Shown here: positions 8,408-16,425 of the stretch, one piece after another
Layout of the letters: every line of letters starts with the position of its first letter
Position numbering within the stretch: the first letter of the stretch is position 1
From: Rhodothermales bacterium
Lineage (GTDB): Bacteria > Bacteroidota > Rhodothermia > Rhodothermales > Bin80
Reading direction: 5' to 3'
Length of the DNA stretch: 64,000 nt
NCBI GenBank assembly: GCA_028278205.1
Contig: JANQES010000143.1
Location: 83,860-147,859, forward strand
Position numbers and translations under genes: made by a program
The notes under the pieces: generated by a model
Told to the model about the DNA's origin: nothing
The model's database searches: none
What the model saw: the letters and a program-made list of their open reading frames with translations, nothing else

Positions 8408-9208
8408 TCACAAAACCACCCTCGTCGCGTAGGCTCGTGCCAGCAGGTCGTCCGGGGCGAGGATGAAGACCTCGGCGATGCCGGCGCTGAGGGCTTCGAA
8501 GGCTACGTGGAGCTTGACGCCCATGCCGCCGTTGATCCAGCCCGTCGCGAGGCCGTGGTCGTAGGTTTCGCGGGTGCAGTGGGCCAGGTGAGAATCGGCA
8601 TCGTCGGCGACGCGGCGGACGCCGCCCGATTGTGTCACCAGAAACAGTTGCTCGGCCTTCAACGCGGTGGCGATAGCGTGGGCGACGGTGTCGGCGTTGA
8701 CGTTGTAGAGTTGCCCGGCGTCGTCGATGCCCAGCGGCGCCACGATGGGTACGAAACCGGCCTTCAGCAAGCTCTCCAGGACCGTCGTCTCGACGCCCTC
8801 CACATCGCCGACCCAGCCGAAATCGACCGTTTTGCCATCGATCTGCCAGGGCGGGCGTTTGTGGACGCGCAGCAGGCCGCCGTCGGCGCCGGAAAGCCCG
8901 ACCGCCGTCAAGCCGTGTTTGGCCGCCTGCGACACCAGCCCGGCATTGACCGACCCGCGCAAGGTCATCTGGACGATGTTCAGATCAAGATCCGACGTCA
9001 CGCGGCGCCCGTGGACGATCCGGGGTTCGTGGCCGAGGCGGTGGGCTAGCTCGGTAGCTTGCTTGCCGCCGCCGTGGACGATGACCACCGGCGTGGTTTC
9101 GTGCAGGTGCATCACCTGCTGCCAGAACGTCTCCAGGCCCTCCGGCTCTTCCAAAACCGCCCCGCCGATCTTGATGACGATGGGCTTCGATTTCTTGAAG
9201 GTTTTCAT
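8408..9208 (-). CDS. argB: Acetylglutamate kinase
   Basis: ArgB phosphorylates N-acetylglutamate, the second step of arginine synthesis. The 266-residue protein begins with VIKIGGAVL (residues 11-19, the Lys being a phosphate-binding residue), has the glycine loop VHGGGKQ (44-50), and later NVNADTVAHAIA, which matches the nucleotide-binding region of the amino-acid-kinase fold. It lacks the N-terminal helix associated with arginine-inhibited hexameric enzymes, so feedback control of this enzyme may be absent; this last point is inference. It is flanked by palindromes on both sides within the operon. Confidence 0.93.
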   Translation of the reverse strand: MKTFKKSKPIVIKIGGAVLEEPEGLETFWQQVMHLHETTPVVIVHGGGKQATELAHRLGHEPRIVHGRRVTSDLDLNIVQMTLRGSVNAGLVSQAAKHGLTAVGLSGADGGLLRVHKRPPWQIDGKTVDFGWVGDVEGVETTVLESLLKAGFVPIVAPLGIDDAGQLYNVNADTVAHAIATALKAEQLFLVTQSGGVRRVADDADSHLAHCTRETYDHGLATGWINGGMGVKLHVAFEALSAGIAEVFILAPDDLLARAYATRVVL

Positions 9209-9255
9209 GTCGTAGTCCGTTGTCGGTGATCCATCTATTTATTGATCGATGGGCC

Positions 9256-9326
9256 AGGGCGTACTGATATTCAGAATGAAAAATCAAGCTCAAATCGGCT
9301 TTTCAGAATGAATGTCAGTACGCCCT
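9256..9326. repeat. Inverted repeat between argF' and argB
   Basis: A 17-base arm AGGGCGTACTGATATTC (9256-9272) is complementary, with one mismatch, to 9310-9326. The right arm overlaps the argF' stop codon. This sequence is not seen elsewhere in the window. Confidence 0.7.
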
Positions 9327-10410
9327 AAGCGCCGTCTTCGGCATGAGCGGGCGCAAATAAGGAGGCGCTCAGTCGTCCAGACACCCTTTCCTCTTCTCTT
9401 GGATTCAGATCCCAAACGTGCTCCAGGATTGCTTTTTGGGCGTGAAGGCGGAATTCAGCTTGCAGCAGATGGATAGCCTGCGGCCCGTCGAGCACGGCAT
9501 CATCGACGACTACGCCCCGGCGGACGGGCAGGCAGTGCATGAAGGCGGCCTCGTTAGTGCGCGCCATCAACTCGGACGTCACGCGCCAGTCTTTGAAATC
9601 CTGCCGCCGCGCGGCTTCGGCGTCCGGATCCTGGTAGATGAGCGGGCCGCCCCAGGCCTTGGCGTAGATCACATCGGCGTCGTCGAAGGCAGCGGCCTGA
9701 TCGGTGGATTCTTCGACGGTGAGGCCGTGCCGGGCGGCGTAGTGTTGCGCCTGATCCATCACGCCGGGGTCGAGGCCGTAGCCGTCGGGGCGAGCCACCG
9801 TCACCTGCATACCCAGCCGCGCGGCCATCAGCAAAGCTGAATTCGGGACAGCCATCGGGAGGGCTTTGGGATGGTAGGTCCAAGTCAGGACGAACTTTTT
9901 ACCTTTGGCCGCGCCGTCGAAGTGTGTCATCAGCGTGGAGGCGTCGCCGAGGGCCTGGCAGGGATGGTAGAAGGCCGATTCGAGGTTGACCACCGGCACG
10001 GTGGCGGCGTCGAGGATCGCGCGCATGAGCGTCTCGTCGCGGTCCTGCGCGTAATCGGTGCCGGAGGCGAAGACGCGCACGCCGAGGGCGTCATAGTAGC
10101 GCGAGAGCACGCCGACGGCTTCGCGGATGTGCTCGGCCTCGGTGCCGTCCATCACCTTGCCGTCTTCCCAGGCGAAGCCCCAGGTGCCCTGTCCGGGCGT
10201 GATGGTCGTGACGTGGGCGCCAAGCTGCGCGCCGGCCAGTTCCATCGACGTCCGCGTGCGCAACGACGGGTTGAAAAACAACAGCGCGAGGCTCCGGCTC
10301 GGCGCCGCCGGTGTCCAGGTTTTACCGGCCCGGTAATGCCGCAGCGCCGCCGCAATGTGCGCCGCCCACACCGAATCGTCGAGCACGTGCCAGTCGAAGA
10401 GGTGGTTCAT
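9325..10410 (-). CDS. argF': N-acetylornithine carbamoyltransferase
   Basis: The 361-residue protein has the carbamoyl-phosphate motif SLRTRTSME (residues 49-57), HPCQALGD (149-156) and MHCLPVRRG (291-299). It is longer than ordinary ornithine carbamoyltransferase and has the acetylornithine-type insertion WEDGKVMDGTEAEH (about 81-94). In the Xanthomonas enzyme a Glu in this loop is linked to N-acetyl preference, whereas the Bacteroides succinylornithine enzyme has Pro; here the loop carries Glu and no Pro, favouring N-acetylornithine. It converts N-acetylornithine plus carbamoyl phosphate to N-acetylcitrulline. The neighbouring argB, argC, argD and argE fit this route. Confidence 0.9.
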   Translation of the reverse strand: MNHLFDWHVLDDSVWAAHIAAALRHYRAGKTWTPAAPSRSLALLFFNPSLRTRTSMELAGAQLGAHVTTITPGQGTWGFAWEDGKVMDGTEAEHIREAVGVLSRYYDALGVRVFASGTDYAQDRDETLMRAILDAATVPVVNLESAFYHPCQALGDASTLMTHFDGAAKGKKFVLTWTYHPKALPMAVPNSALLMAARLGMQVTVARPDGYGLDPGVMDQAQHYAARHGLTVEESTDQAAAFDDADVIYAKAWGGPLIYQDPDAEAARRQDFKDWRVTSELMARTNEAAFMHCLPVRRGVVVDDAVLDGPQAIHLLQAEFRLHAQKAILEHVWDLNPREEERVSGRLSASLFAPAHAEDGA

Positions 10411-10417
10411 TTTTCGA

Positions 10418-10490
10418 AAGGGAGCGTGGGGGAGAGGGTGAGGGAAGGTAAATCACCCTTTTTCCCTCTCGCCCTTTTCCCCTGTCTCCG
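10418..10490. repeat. Intergenic palindrome, family G (purine/pyrimidine arms)
   Basis: Left arm 10418-10448 is purine-rich (AAAGGGAGCGTGGGGGAGAG); right arm 10454-10490 is pyrimidine-rich (CCCTCTCGCCCTTTTCCCC). It fills the gap between argF' and argD. Related elements lie at 39108-39203 and 54380-54450. Confidence 0.75.
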
Positions 10491-11678
10491 TTAAGTGAGT
10501 TGAGGGGTTTGGGTCTGATGAATCGCTTGTTCAAAGGCTGCCACGAACGCCGCCACGTCATCGTCCGAGGCGGTGAGCGGGGGCATCAGGCGGATGACGT
10601 TCGGATCGCCCGATCCGCCGGCCAGGACGCCGCCTTCGCGCAACGCAGCCAGCACAGGTTGGGCCGGGCCGTCGAGTTCAAGCCCGATCAGACAACCCCG
10701 CCCGCGTACGCTTTTCACCAGCGGGCCAGTCAGGGCGTGGATCTGCTGGTGGATGATTTTGGCGCGATCCATCAGGCCGTCTTCGAAGATTGTCTCCAGC
10801 GAGGCGGTGAGGGCGGCCATCGCCAGCATCCCACCGCCGAAGGTCGAGCCCTGGTCGCCGAGTTGCACCCCGGCGGCGATGGCGTCGGAGGCCAGCACCG
10901 CGCCGACGGGCAGGCCGGAGCCGAGGCTCTTGGCCAGCGTGATCAAATCGGGCGTCATGCCGACCTGTTCGGAGATCGAAAACGTGCCGGTGCGGCCCAC
11001 GCCGGTCTGCACTTCGTCGAAAATCAAAAGCACGCCGTGCCGGTCGCACAGCGCGCGCAATCCCTGGTAATAAGCATCCGGCGCCTGCACGATGCCGGCC
11101 ATACTCTGAATCGGCTCCAGGATGACGGCGGCCACGTCGTCGTTGGTCGTCAACACTGCCTCTATCGCATCGAGATCGCCGAAGGGGACGAAGTGGGTTT
11201 CGGGCAAAACGGCGGTGTAGGGGCCTCTGTATTTGTCGCCCCACGTCGCGGCGAGGCTACCGAGCGTGCGCCCGTGGAAGCCCTGCTTCATCGCGACGAC
11301 GCCGGTTTTTCCGGTCGTTTTACGGGCGAGTTTGAGGGCGGTCTCGTTGGCTTCGGTGCCCGAATTGCAGAAAAAGACATGCCCCAGTCCATCCGGTGCG
11401 ACCTCGGCCAGCAGCGCGGCAGCGCGGGCGCGCACCGGGCTGTAGGCGACGTTCGAATAAAAGACCAACTGCGCTGCCTGCGCCTGCACCGCCGCCACCA
11501 CGCGAGGCGGGCAATGGCCCAACAGCGTCACGCAGTGGCCGCCGTAAAAGTCGAGGTAGCGTTTTCCGTCGGCGTCCCAGACGTAGCTGCCCTCGCCGCG
11601 CACGAGCGCCAGCGGCATCTTTTTGTACGTCGGGATCTGGAAGGCGTCTTCCTGTTGGATGATTTCCTGGGTGGTCAT
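10491..11678 (-). CDS. argD: Acetylornithine aminotransferase
   Basis: This class III PLP aminotransferase (395 residues) shows NSGTEANE (105-112, phosphate binding), DEVQTGVGRTG (221-231) and the Schiff-base lysine Lys250 in LAKSLGSGLPVGAV. It converts N-acetylglutamate semialdehyde to N-acetylornithine, using glutamate as amino donor. Its position between argC and argF' in the operon supports argD over other class III members. Length and architecture are normal. Confidence 0.92.
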   Translation of the reverse strand: MTTQEIIQQEDAFQIPTYKKMPLALVRGEGSYVWDADGKRYLDFYGGHCVTLLGHCPPRVVAAVQAQAAQLVFYSNVAYSPVRARAAALLAEVAPDGLGHVFFCNSGTEANETALKLARKTTGKTGVVAMKQGFHGRTLGSLAATWGDKYRGPYTAVLPETHFVPFGDLDAIEAVLTTNDDVAAVILEPIQSMAGIVQAPDAYYQGLRALCDRHGVLLIFDEVQTGVGRTGTFSISEQVGMTPDLITLAKSLGSGLPVGAVLASDAIAAGVQLGDQGSTFGGGMLAMAALTASLETIFEDGLMDRAKIIHQQIHALTGPLVKSVRGRGCLIGLELDGPAQPVLAALREGGVLAGGSGDPNVIRLMPPLTASDDDVAAFVAAFEQAIHQTQTPQLT

Positions 11679-11684
11679 CTTTGT

Positions 11685-11766
11685 GGTGTTTTAGTGTTAT
11701 GGTGTTTGAGTGTTTTAGTTGTGTGATCGAGAAGAACTAGATACTCAAACACTCGACCACTCGAGC
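11685..11766. repeat. Intergenic palindrome, family B
   Basis: Arms at 11685-11720 and 11743-11766, made of GTGTTTTAGTGTTATGG-like units. The right arm encodes the last residues (SSV) and stop codon of argC. Confidence 0.75.
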
Positions 11767-12794
11767 ACGTGAGGAAGGAGTCCCGCCGTCTCCGGCCATC
11801 CCATCACCAGATTCAGGTTCTGCACCGCCTGCGACGCCGCGCCTTTGAGTAAATTGTCGAGCGCGAAGCCGACGACCAGATGATCGCCCTTCACCACCCA
11901 GCCGATGTCGCAAAACGGCGTGTGGGCGGCGTAGCGCAGTTCGGGCAGGGCGCCGGGCCAGAGACGCGTACACGCCGCCCCGCCGTACGCCGCCTCGAAC
12001 CAGCCCGCGATCTCTGCCTCGCCGATGCCGTCGGGCAGCGTGACGTGCGCCGTGCCCCAGATGCCGCGCGTCCACGGGCCGGAGACGGGCACGAAAGCGG
12101 CCTCGGCATCCGGGCCGAGCGTCTGCTGGATTTCGGGCTGATGCTGGTGCGCGAGGATCTTGTAGGCCCGCACGTTGCCGTCCCGCGTGGGATAATGCGT
12201 CGTAGCCTTGGCTCTCGTCCCCGACCCTGAGGCGCCGGTCAGCGCCGTCACCGAAGCCTTCAGCGGCGACAGCGGCAACGCCAGCGGCCAGAGCGCCAGC
12301 CCGACGCCCGTGGCAAAACAACCCGGATTCGCTACCCACTTCGTTCCGGCAGGGTAGGGCGCATGGACTTCCGCCAAACCATACACAAAATCATCGAGCA
12401 ACGCCGGCGCCGGATGCGTGTAGCCGAACCACGTCTCATAAAGCCCCGGATCGTCGAATCGAAAATCCGCACTCAGATCCACAATCGCCCCATCGAATCC
12501 CTGCTCCAACAGCCCCATCACGGCCTCGACGCCCTTGCCATGCTCCGCCGTGATCAGCACCGCATCCAACCCCGACACGTCGAGCGCCGCCGGATCGGTG
12601 AAGACCAGATCCGTCTGCCCGCGCAACGTCGGATGCGCCGCCCAGACCGGCTGCCCGGCGAACGTCCGGCTCGTCACCGTCGCCAGCGTCGCCTCAGGAT
12701 GGCCCAGCAGCAAGCGGATTAGCTCGCGCCCGGCGTAGCCTGCTCCGTGGAGGACGGCGATGTTTTTACCGTTTTTTGTTATGGAATGAGGCAT
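11745..12794 (-). CDS. argC: N-acetyl-gamma-glutamyl-phosphate reductase
   Basis: The protein has the NADP-binding glycine motif GAGYAGREL (17-25) and the active-site cysteine Cys159 in VANPGCFATG. It reduces N-acetylglutamyl phosphate to the semialdehyde. I place the start at the ATG at 12794 (349 residues). The frame stays open further upstream to 12896, but those 34 codons are a literal translation of palindrome A (MDFRFWILDC) and do not resemble ArgC. The last codons fall in a family B arm. It lies between argG and argD in the operon. Confidence 0.92.
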   Translation of the reverse strand: MPHSITKNGKNIAVLHGAGYAGRELIRLLLGHPEATLATVTSRTFAGQPVWAAHPTLRGQTDLVFTDPAALDVSGLDAVLITAEHGKGVEAVMGLLEQGFDGAIVDLSADFRFDDPGLYETWFGYTHPAPALLDDFVYGLAEVHAPYPAGTKWVANPGCFATGVGLALWPLALPLSPLKASVTALTGASGSGTRAKATTHYPTRDGNVRAYKILAHQHQPEIQQTLGPDAEAAFVPVSGPWTRGIWGTAHVTLPDGIGEAEIAGWFEAAYGGAACTRLWPGALPELRYAAHTPFCDIGWVVKGDHLVVGFALDNLLKGAASQAVQNLNLVMGWPETAGLLPHVLEWSSV

Positions 12795-12818
12795 CGTCTT
12801 TTGGTGTGGATGGTGTCT

Positions 12819-12900
12819 AATTTTGGATTTTGGATTTGCGATTTTGGATTGGGTGCTATTAAGAAAACAATCCAAAATCCAAAATCTAAAATCCAAAATC
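12819..12900. repeat. Intergenic palindrome, family A
   Basis: Arms at 12819-12851 and 12869-12900 (GATTTTGGATTTTGGATT units). The right arm overlaps the argG 3' end and provides residues SDFGF and the TAG stop codon. Confidence 0.85.
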
Positions 12901-14103
12901 GGAAGTCTTCTCAGTCTTCCCCGCTTTCAACGCCAGATACCCCTGCACCCCCGTCAACTGGCAGAAGCCGCGGGCGTCGCGACCGTCCCAGAGGGCGTTG
13001 TGTTCGCCGTAGGTGGCCACGCCGGTGTCGAACATCGAATGCGGGCTGTCGCAGCCGAGGATGCTAATGTGTCCCTTGAAGAGACGGATGCTAACCGTGC
13101 CATTGACAACGGCTTGCGAGGAGTCGATGAACGCCTCGATGTCGCGCATCACCGGGTCGAAGTGCTGGGCTTCGTGGAGGAGCATACCGTAGAAATCGGC
13201 GAGGTGGTCTTTCTGAAAGCGTTGCCATTTCGTCAAGACGATCTTCTCCAACTCGCGATGCGCCGTGATGAGAATCAGCGGCGCCGGCGCCTCGAACCCG
13301 ACGCGGCCTTTGATGCCGAGGATCGTATCGCCGACGTGGATGTCGCGCCCGACGCCGTACTTCGCGCCGAGGTCGTTGAGCGTCTCGATGAGCGCCACCG
13401 CATCGGCTTCGACGCCGTCGATGGCTGTCGGCAGGCCGTTTTCGAAGGTCAGCGTCAGGTCGAGGTGAGCGTCCGGGCTTTCGGCGGGGGCGACGGTGTC
13501 GGGGTAGGCGTCGTCGGGGAGCGGATCGGTCGTGCCGAGCGTCTCAGCGCCGCCGACCGTAGTGCCCCAGAGGCCCTTATTGATCGAATAGGAAGTGGTC
13601 TTCGATGGCACCTCGAAGCCGCGCTCAAGCAGGAAGGCCGTCGTGTCTTGCCGGCTCAGGCCCTTGTCGCGGATGGGCGTGATGATCTCCAGATCGTCGC
13701 CCAAAAGCCGTATCGCCACGTCGAAGCGGACCTGATCGTTGCCCGCGCCGGTGGAGCCGTGGGCGATGGCCTTCGCGCCGAGTTGCCGGGCGATCTCGAC
13801 GGTCTTGCGGGCCTGCACCACGCGCTCGGTACCCACGCACAGCGGATAGACGCCGCCGCGTAGGACGTTGCCCTTGATGAGGTAGCTCAGGTGGTCGTCG
13901 TACAACTCGTAGCGCCCTTCGACCAGATAATGCCCCGCCGCGCCGAGCGTCTGGGATTTCTGTTCGAGCGCCAGCGCATCTTCTTCGGTGATGCCACCGG
14001 TGTTGACGGTGACGGTGTAGACGGGCTCGCCGTAGGTCTCCTTGAGGTAGGGCACGCAGAACGACGTATCGAGACCGCCGCTAAAGGCTAAGACGATGGA
14101 CAT
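12886..14103 (-). CDS. argG: Argininosuccinate synthase
   Basis: ArgG joins citrulline and aspartate with ATP. The N-terminal PP-loop SGGLDTS (residues 8-14) follows immediately after the ATG at 14103, which fixes the start; an in-frame extension to 14184 lies upstream but reads into repeat-derived sequence. Further family segments are STGAGNDQVRFD and HVGDTILGIKGRVGFEAP. Length is 405 residues, normal. It is the first gene of the arginine operon; a candidate structured RNA and a palindrome lie upstream. The C-terminal SDFGF is encoded by palindrome A. No argininosuccinate lyase gene is in the window. Confidence 0.95.
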   Translation of the reverse strand: MSIVLAFSGGLDTSFCVPYLKETYGEPVYTVTVNTGGITEEDALALEQKSQTLGAAGHYLVEGRYELYDDHLSYLIKGNVLRGGVYPLCVGTERVVQARKTVEIARQLGAKAIAHGSTGAGNDQVRFDVAIRLLGDDLEIITPIRDKGLSRQDTTAFLLERGFEVPSKTTSYSINKGLWGTTVGGAETLGTTDPLPDDAYPDTVAPAESPDAHLDLTLTFENGLPTAIDGVEADAVALIETLNDLGAKYGVGRDIHVGDTILGIKGRVGFEAPAPLILITAHRELEKIVLTKWQRFQKDHLADFYGMLLHEAQHFDPVMRDIEAFIDSSQAVVNGTVSIRLFKGHISILGCDSPHSMFDTGVATYGEHNALWDGRDARGFCQLTGVQGYLALKAGKTEKTSDFGF

Positions 14104-14172
14104 GGTTTTTTCGTTTTCGAATGAGGGAAAAGTTGGGATCGAGGTTTGGGCTTTGGGGCGGGGTTTGTGTGG

Positions 14173-14245
14173 GTCACTGGTCACTAGTCATTGGTCACTG
14201 GTGTCTTTTTCTTCAACCAGTGACTAGTGACCGATGACCAGTGAC
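14173..14245. repeat. Intergenic palindrome, family C
   Basis: Left arm 14173-14201 (GTCACTGGTCACTAGTCATT and on) and right arm 14216-14245. It lies 70 bases upstream of the argG start, so it would be in the argG leader if transcription starts upstream. Related copies lie at 37479-37549 and 53957-54033. Confidence 0.8.
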
Positions 14246-14310
14246 CTTCGTCGTCGGTCGCGCAGAGAGCCGTCGTTGTTCATACCACCAAGCATTGTCC
14301 AAACCTACCT

Positions 14311-14348
14311 AAAACAACAAAAAGCGCTGATTCGGGGAAATCAGCGCT
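14311..14348 (-). terminator. Intrinsic terminator of the RNA upstream of argG
   Basis: Read on the minus strand, a perfect 10-bp stem (AGCGCTGATT / AATCAGCGCT at 14323-14332 and 14339-14348) with a 6-base loop is followed by a T-rich tract (TTTTGTTGTTTT). This is a textbook Rho-independent terminator. It ends the RNA starting near 14488 and would block or attenuate reading into argG. Confidence 0.8.
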
Positions 14349-14488
14349 ATCGGGAGCGAAGTGGAATCAGGTCGTCAGCGACCTATGCCGGTGCCCAAGT
14401 ATACGCCCATTTCCCCGGTGTTCGGGTACGTCGCACGCGTCGAGCACGTCGGCTGGTCTGGGCGGTATGGCGGGTCATCGGTAGCATG
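14315..14488 (-). ncRNA. Candidate structured RNA or arginine-operon leader
   Basis: A good promoter on the minus strand and the terminator at 14311-14348 delimit a transcript of about 170 nucleotides. It has no convincing reading frame but strong potential structure. A 9-bp stem with one bulge pairs 14401-14409 with 14459-14468. Inside it is a small hairpin with CCCG (14414-14417) and CGGG (14423-14426), and a perfect hairpin AGGTCG-TCAG-CGACCT lies at 14369-14384. It could be a free-standing small RNA or an attenuated leader for argG, whose start is 210 bases downstream. It does not show the conserved loops of SRP RNA or the T-box sequence. Existence is inferred; the class is unknown. Confidence 0.5.
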
Positions 14489-14494
14489 ACATAA

Positions 14495-14523
14495 AGGATA
14501 GGGCAGCCACGGAGGCTTGTCAA
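14495..14523 (-). promoter_or_regulatory. Sigma70-like promoter for the argG-upstream RNA
   Basis: On the minus strand TTGACA (14523-14518) and TATCCT (14500-14495) are separated by exactly 17 bases, a near-consensus housekeeping promoter. The predicted start is about 14488. It is the clearest promoter found in the window. Confidence 0.6.
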
Positions 14524-14673
14524 GCGTGTAACGTGCAGATCTTGTTAAGGGTTGCATCACGTAACATCTGCGCTACAGTGTGCGCAAAAGCAGCGCGTGG
14601 CAGCCTGCTTGATCGTATATTGTTGACCGTTCACTGAATCAATGACCGGCGTAGGAGGCAGGCCGGGGCATCC

Positions 14674-15588
14674 ATGAGCCGTTCGATGCATATTGAGCCG
14701 GGGGCGCTGTTGGGGCAGCGCATCGTCGAGGCGCCGGTGTGGCGTGTTAATGGCAGCGTGCCCTATGAAGAGGCCGACCTGATCGCCGTCGAAGAGCCGC
14801 TCGAAATACGCCTCGGCTACGTAGATGCCGGCACCCGCCTCGTGCGGCCCATCTCGGTGACGATGCGCACGCCGGGCCACGACGTCGAACTGGCCGTCGG
14901 TTTCCTCTTCACCGAGGGCATCATCAAAGATTTCGGCGACGTCGATCGTATCCGGCATACGGGACCCACCGGCGGCAAGAAGAACAACCGCAACGTCGTC
15001 ACCGTCACCCTGAAGCCGGGTGTGACGTTCGACGCCGGGCGGCTGGAGCGGCATTTCTACACGGCGTCGAGTTGCGGCGTCTGCGGCAAAACGTCGCTCG
15101 ATGCGCTGGAAATGGCCGCGTGCCCCTCGCTCCCCGACAACCAGCCGATGCTGACTGCCGAGGTGATCCACCGGCTCCCGGAGGCGTTGCTCGAAGCGCA
15201 GGCGGTGTTCGAGCACACCGGCGGCCTTCACGCCGCCGCGCTCGTCGATGCCGGGGGACGGCTCCTCGCCACGCGCGAAGACGTAGGCCGCCACAACGCC
15301 GTCGATAAACTCATCGGCGCGCACGTGCTTGAGCGTCGCCTGCCGCTGCACGCGGGCATCCTGCTCGTCAGCGGGCGGGCCAGCTTCGAGTTGACGCAGA
15401 AGGCGTTGATGGCCGAGATCCCGGTGCTGGCCGCCGTCGGTGCGCCGTCGAGCCTGGCCGTCGAACTGGCGGAGCGCTTCGGGATGACGCTGCTCGGCTT
15501 CGTCCGCAACAGCCGGTTCAACGTCTACAGCGGATCAAATCGCGTGCGCGATTTGAAGGGGAGCACTAACGGGCAACAACAGGTTTGA
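14674..15588 (+). CDS. fdhD: Formate dehydrogenase accessory sulfurtransferase FdhD
   Basis: FdhD moves sulfur from a cysteine desulfurase to the molybdenum cofactor of formate dehydrogenase-type enzymes. The 304-residue protein has the expected CxxC in SSCGVCGK (Cys134, Cys137), the PGHDVELAVGFLFTEGII segment and the C-terminal REDVGRHNAVDKLIG. An AGGAGG lies about 15 bases upstream of the ATG at 14674; the ATG at 14686 is an alternative start. The client enzyme is probably the YdeP-like oxidoreductase encoded two genes downstream. Its last codons run straight into a large nested palindrome. Confidence 0.93.
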   Translation: MSRSMHIEPGALLGQRIVEAPVWRVNGSVPYEEADLIAVEEPLEIRLGYVDAGTRLVRPISVTMRTPGHDVELAVGFLFTEGIIKDFGDVDRIRHTGPTGGKKNNRNVVTVTLKPGVTFDAGRLERHFYTASSCGVCGKTSLDALEMAACPSLPDNQPMLTAEVIHRLPEALLEAQAVFEHTGGLHAAALVDAGGRLLATREDVGRHNAVDKLIGAHVLERRLPLHAGILLVSGRASFELTQKALMAEIPVLAAVGAPSSLAVELAERFGMTLLGFVRNSRFNVYSGSNRVRDLKGSTNGQQQV

Positions 15589-15596
15589 GCAGGCGA

Positions 15597-15915
15597 TGGC
15601 GAACCCACCCCGCTCCTCAAAGGAGGCAGGGCTGTTAAGTTCTCTGAAAATGGTCGTTCGGAAACACCAACCAGTTTCCCCTCCTGGACAGGAGGGGACT
15701 AAGGGGTGGTCGATCTCAAGCTTTGAAAAAACACCCCAACGCTGCGATTTTCCGCGAGGTGGGCAATCAACCACCCCTGCCCCCTCCTGTCCAGGAGGGG
15801 AACTTGAATCGTTACGTCGAAGAGAACTTAATAGCCCTGCTCCAGGGAGGGGACTTTGGGTCGTTGCATGCCGCATCCTTTAAAGTCCCCTCCGAGGCGG
15901 GGTGGGTTCGCCAAC
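15597..15915. repeat. Large nested palindrome, family K (fills a 380-bp gap)
   Basis: Three concentric inverted repeats share one centre. The outer pair is GGCGAACCCACCCCGC (from 15597) with its complement ending about 15915. The middle pair is CAGGGCTGTTAAGTTCTCT (about 15626-15645) with about 15819-15837. The inner pair carries CCCTCCTGGACAGGAGGGG (about 15679-15698) with about 15784-15803. No gene is credible inside. A further short A/C-rich direct repeat (CAACTGACCACG) follows at 15935-15965 just ahead of the next start codon. Confidence 0.75.
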
Positions 15916-15969
15916 GCTGATGCATGACACAACCAACAACTGACCACGGACAACTGACCACGAACTACG

Positions 15970-16341
15970 ATGAAACTCAGGATTTTAGACAATTCGATAC
16001 GGCTGCGGCTGACGCAGTCGGAAGTGACGGCGTTCGGCGAGCACGGGCGCGTGATAGCGCATACGCGGTTTAAGCCGGGCGAATATCTCACCTACACGCT
16101 CGAAGCCTCCGACCGCGTCGATCATCTGGCAGCCCTGTACGAAGATGAGCGTATCACCATTAAGGTGCCGTCGGCGTGGGTGTCGGGATGGGTCGATACC
16201 AACAAGGTGGGCCTGGAGGGCGAGCAGCGCATCGAAGGCGACGAGGTGATGACGATTCTCATCGAGAAGGATTTCAAATGTCTCCACGGTCCGGCAGACC
16301 GGGTCGAAGCCGACGCCTTCCCGAACCCGATGGCTCAATGA
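15970..16341 (+). CDS. Conserved small protein (possibly DUF7009 family)
   Basis: The 123-residue soluble protein begins LRILDNSIRLRLTQSEV and looks all-beta in its first two thirds. A single Cys in DFKCLH near residue 100 is conserved in relatives I recall. I believe this corresponds to the uncharacterised DUF7009 family, often found near fdhD and molybdoenzyme genes, but cannot confirm that. Its position between fdhD and a molybdopterin oxidoreductase, on the same strand, suggests an accessory role in cofactor insertion or enzyme maturation (inference). The stop codon overlaps the following palindrome. Confidence 0.7.
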   Translation: MKLRILDNSIRLRLTQSEVTAFGEHGRVIAHTRFKPGEYLTYTLEASDRVDHLAALYEDERITIKVPSAWVSGWVDTNKVGLEGEQRIEGDEVMTILIEKDFKCLHGPADRVEADAFPNPMAQ

Positions 16342-16397
16342 ATTTTGGATTTTAGATTTTGGATTTTGGATTGTTAACTTTATCCAAAATCCAAAAA
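16341..16397. repeat. Intergenic palindrome, family A (short)
   Basis: The left block is 16341-16373; the pairing portion is about 16357-16371 with 16382-16396 (TTTTGGATTTTGGAT and its complement). It starts at the stop codon of the preceding gene and ends 29 bases before the next start. Confidence 0.8.
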
Positions 16398-16425
16398 CGA
16401 CCAGCGTAATCAACCTGGAAAAGCC

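Noticed and set aside
14315..14488. The argG-upstream RNA as SRP RNA, tmRNA, 6S RNA or T-box
   Set aside because: None of the conserved loops or signature sequences of those RNAs could be found by eye.
14375..14560. 61-codon minus-strand frame within the candidate RNA
   Set aside because: Its start lies upstream of the predicted promoter, and it has no ribosome site or conserved-looking sequence; the region is better explained as structured RNA.
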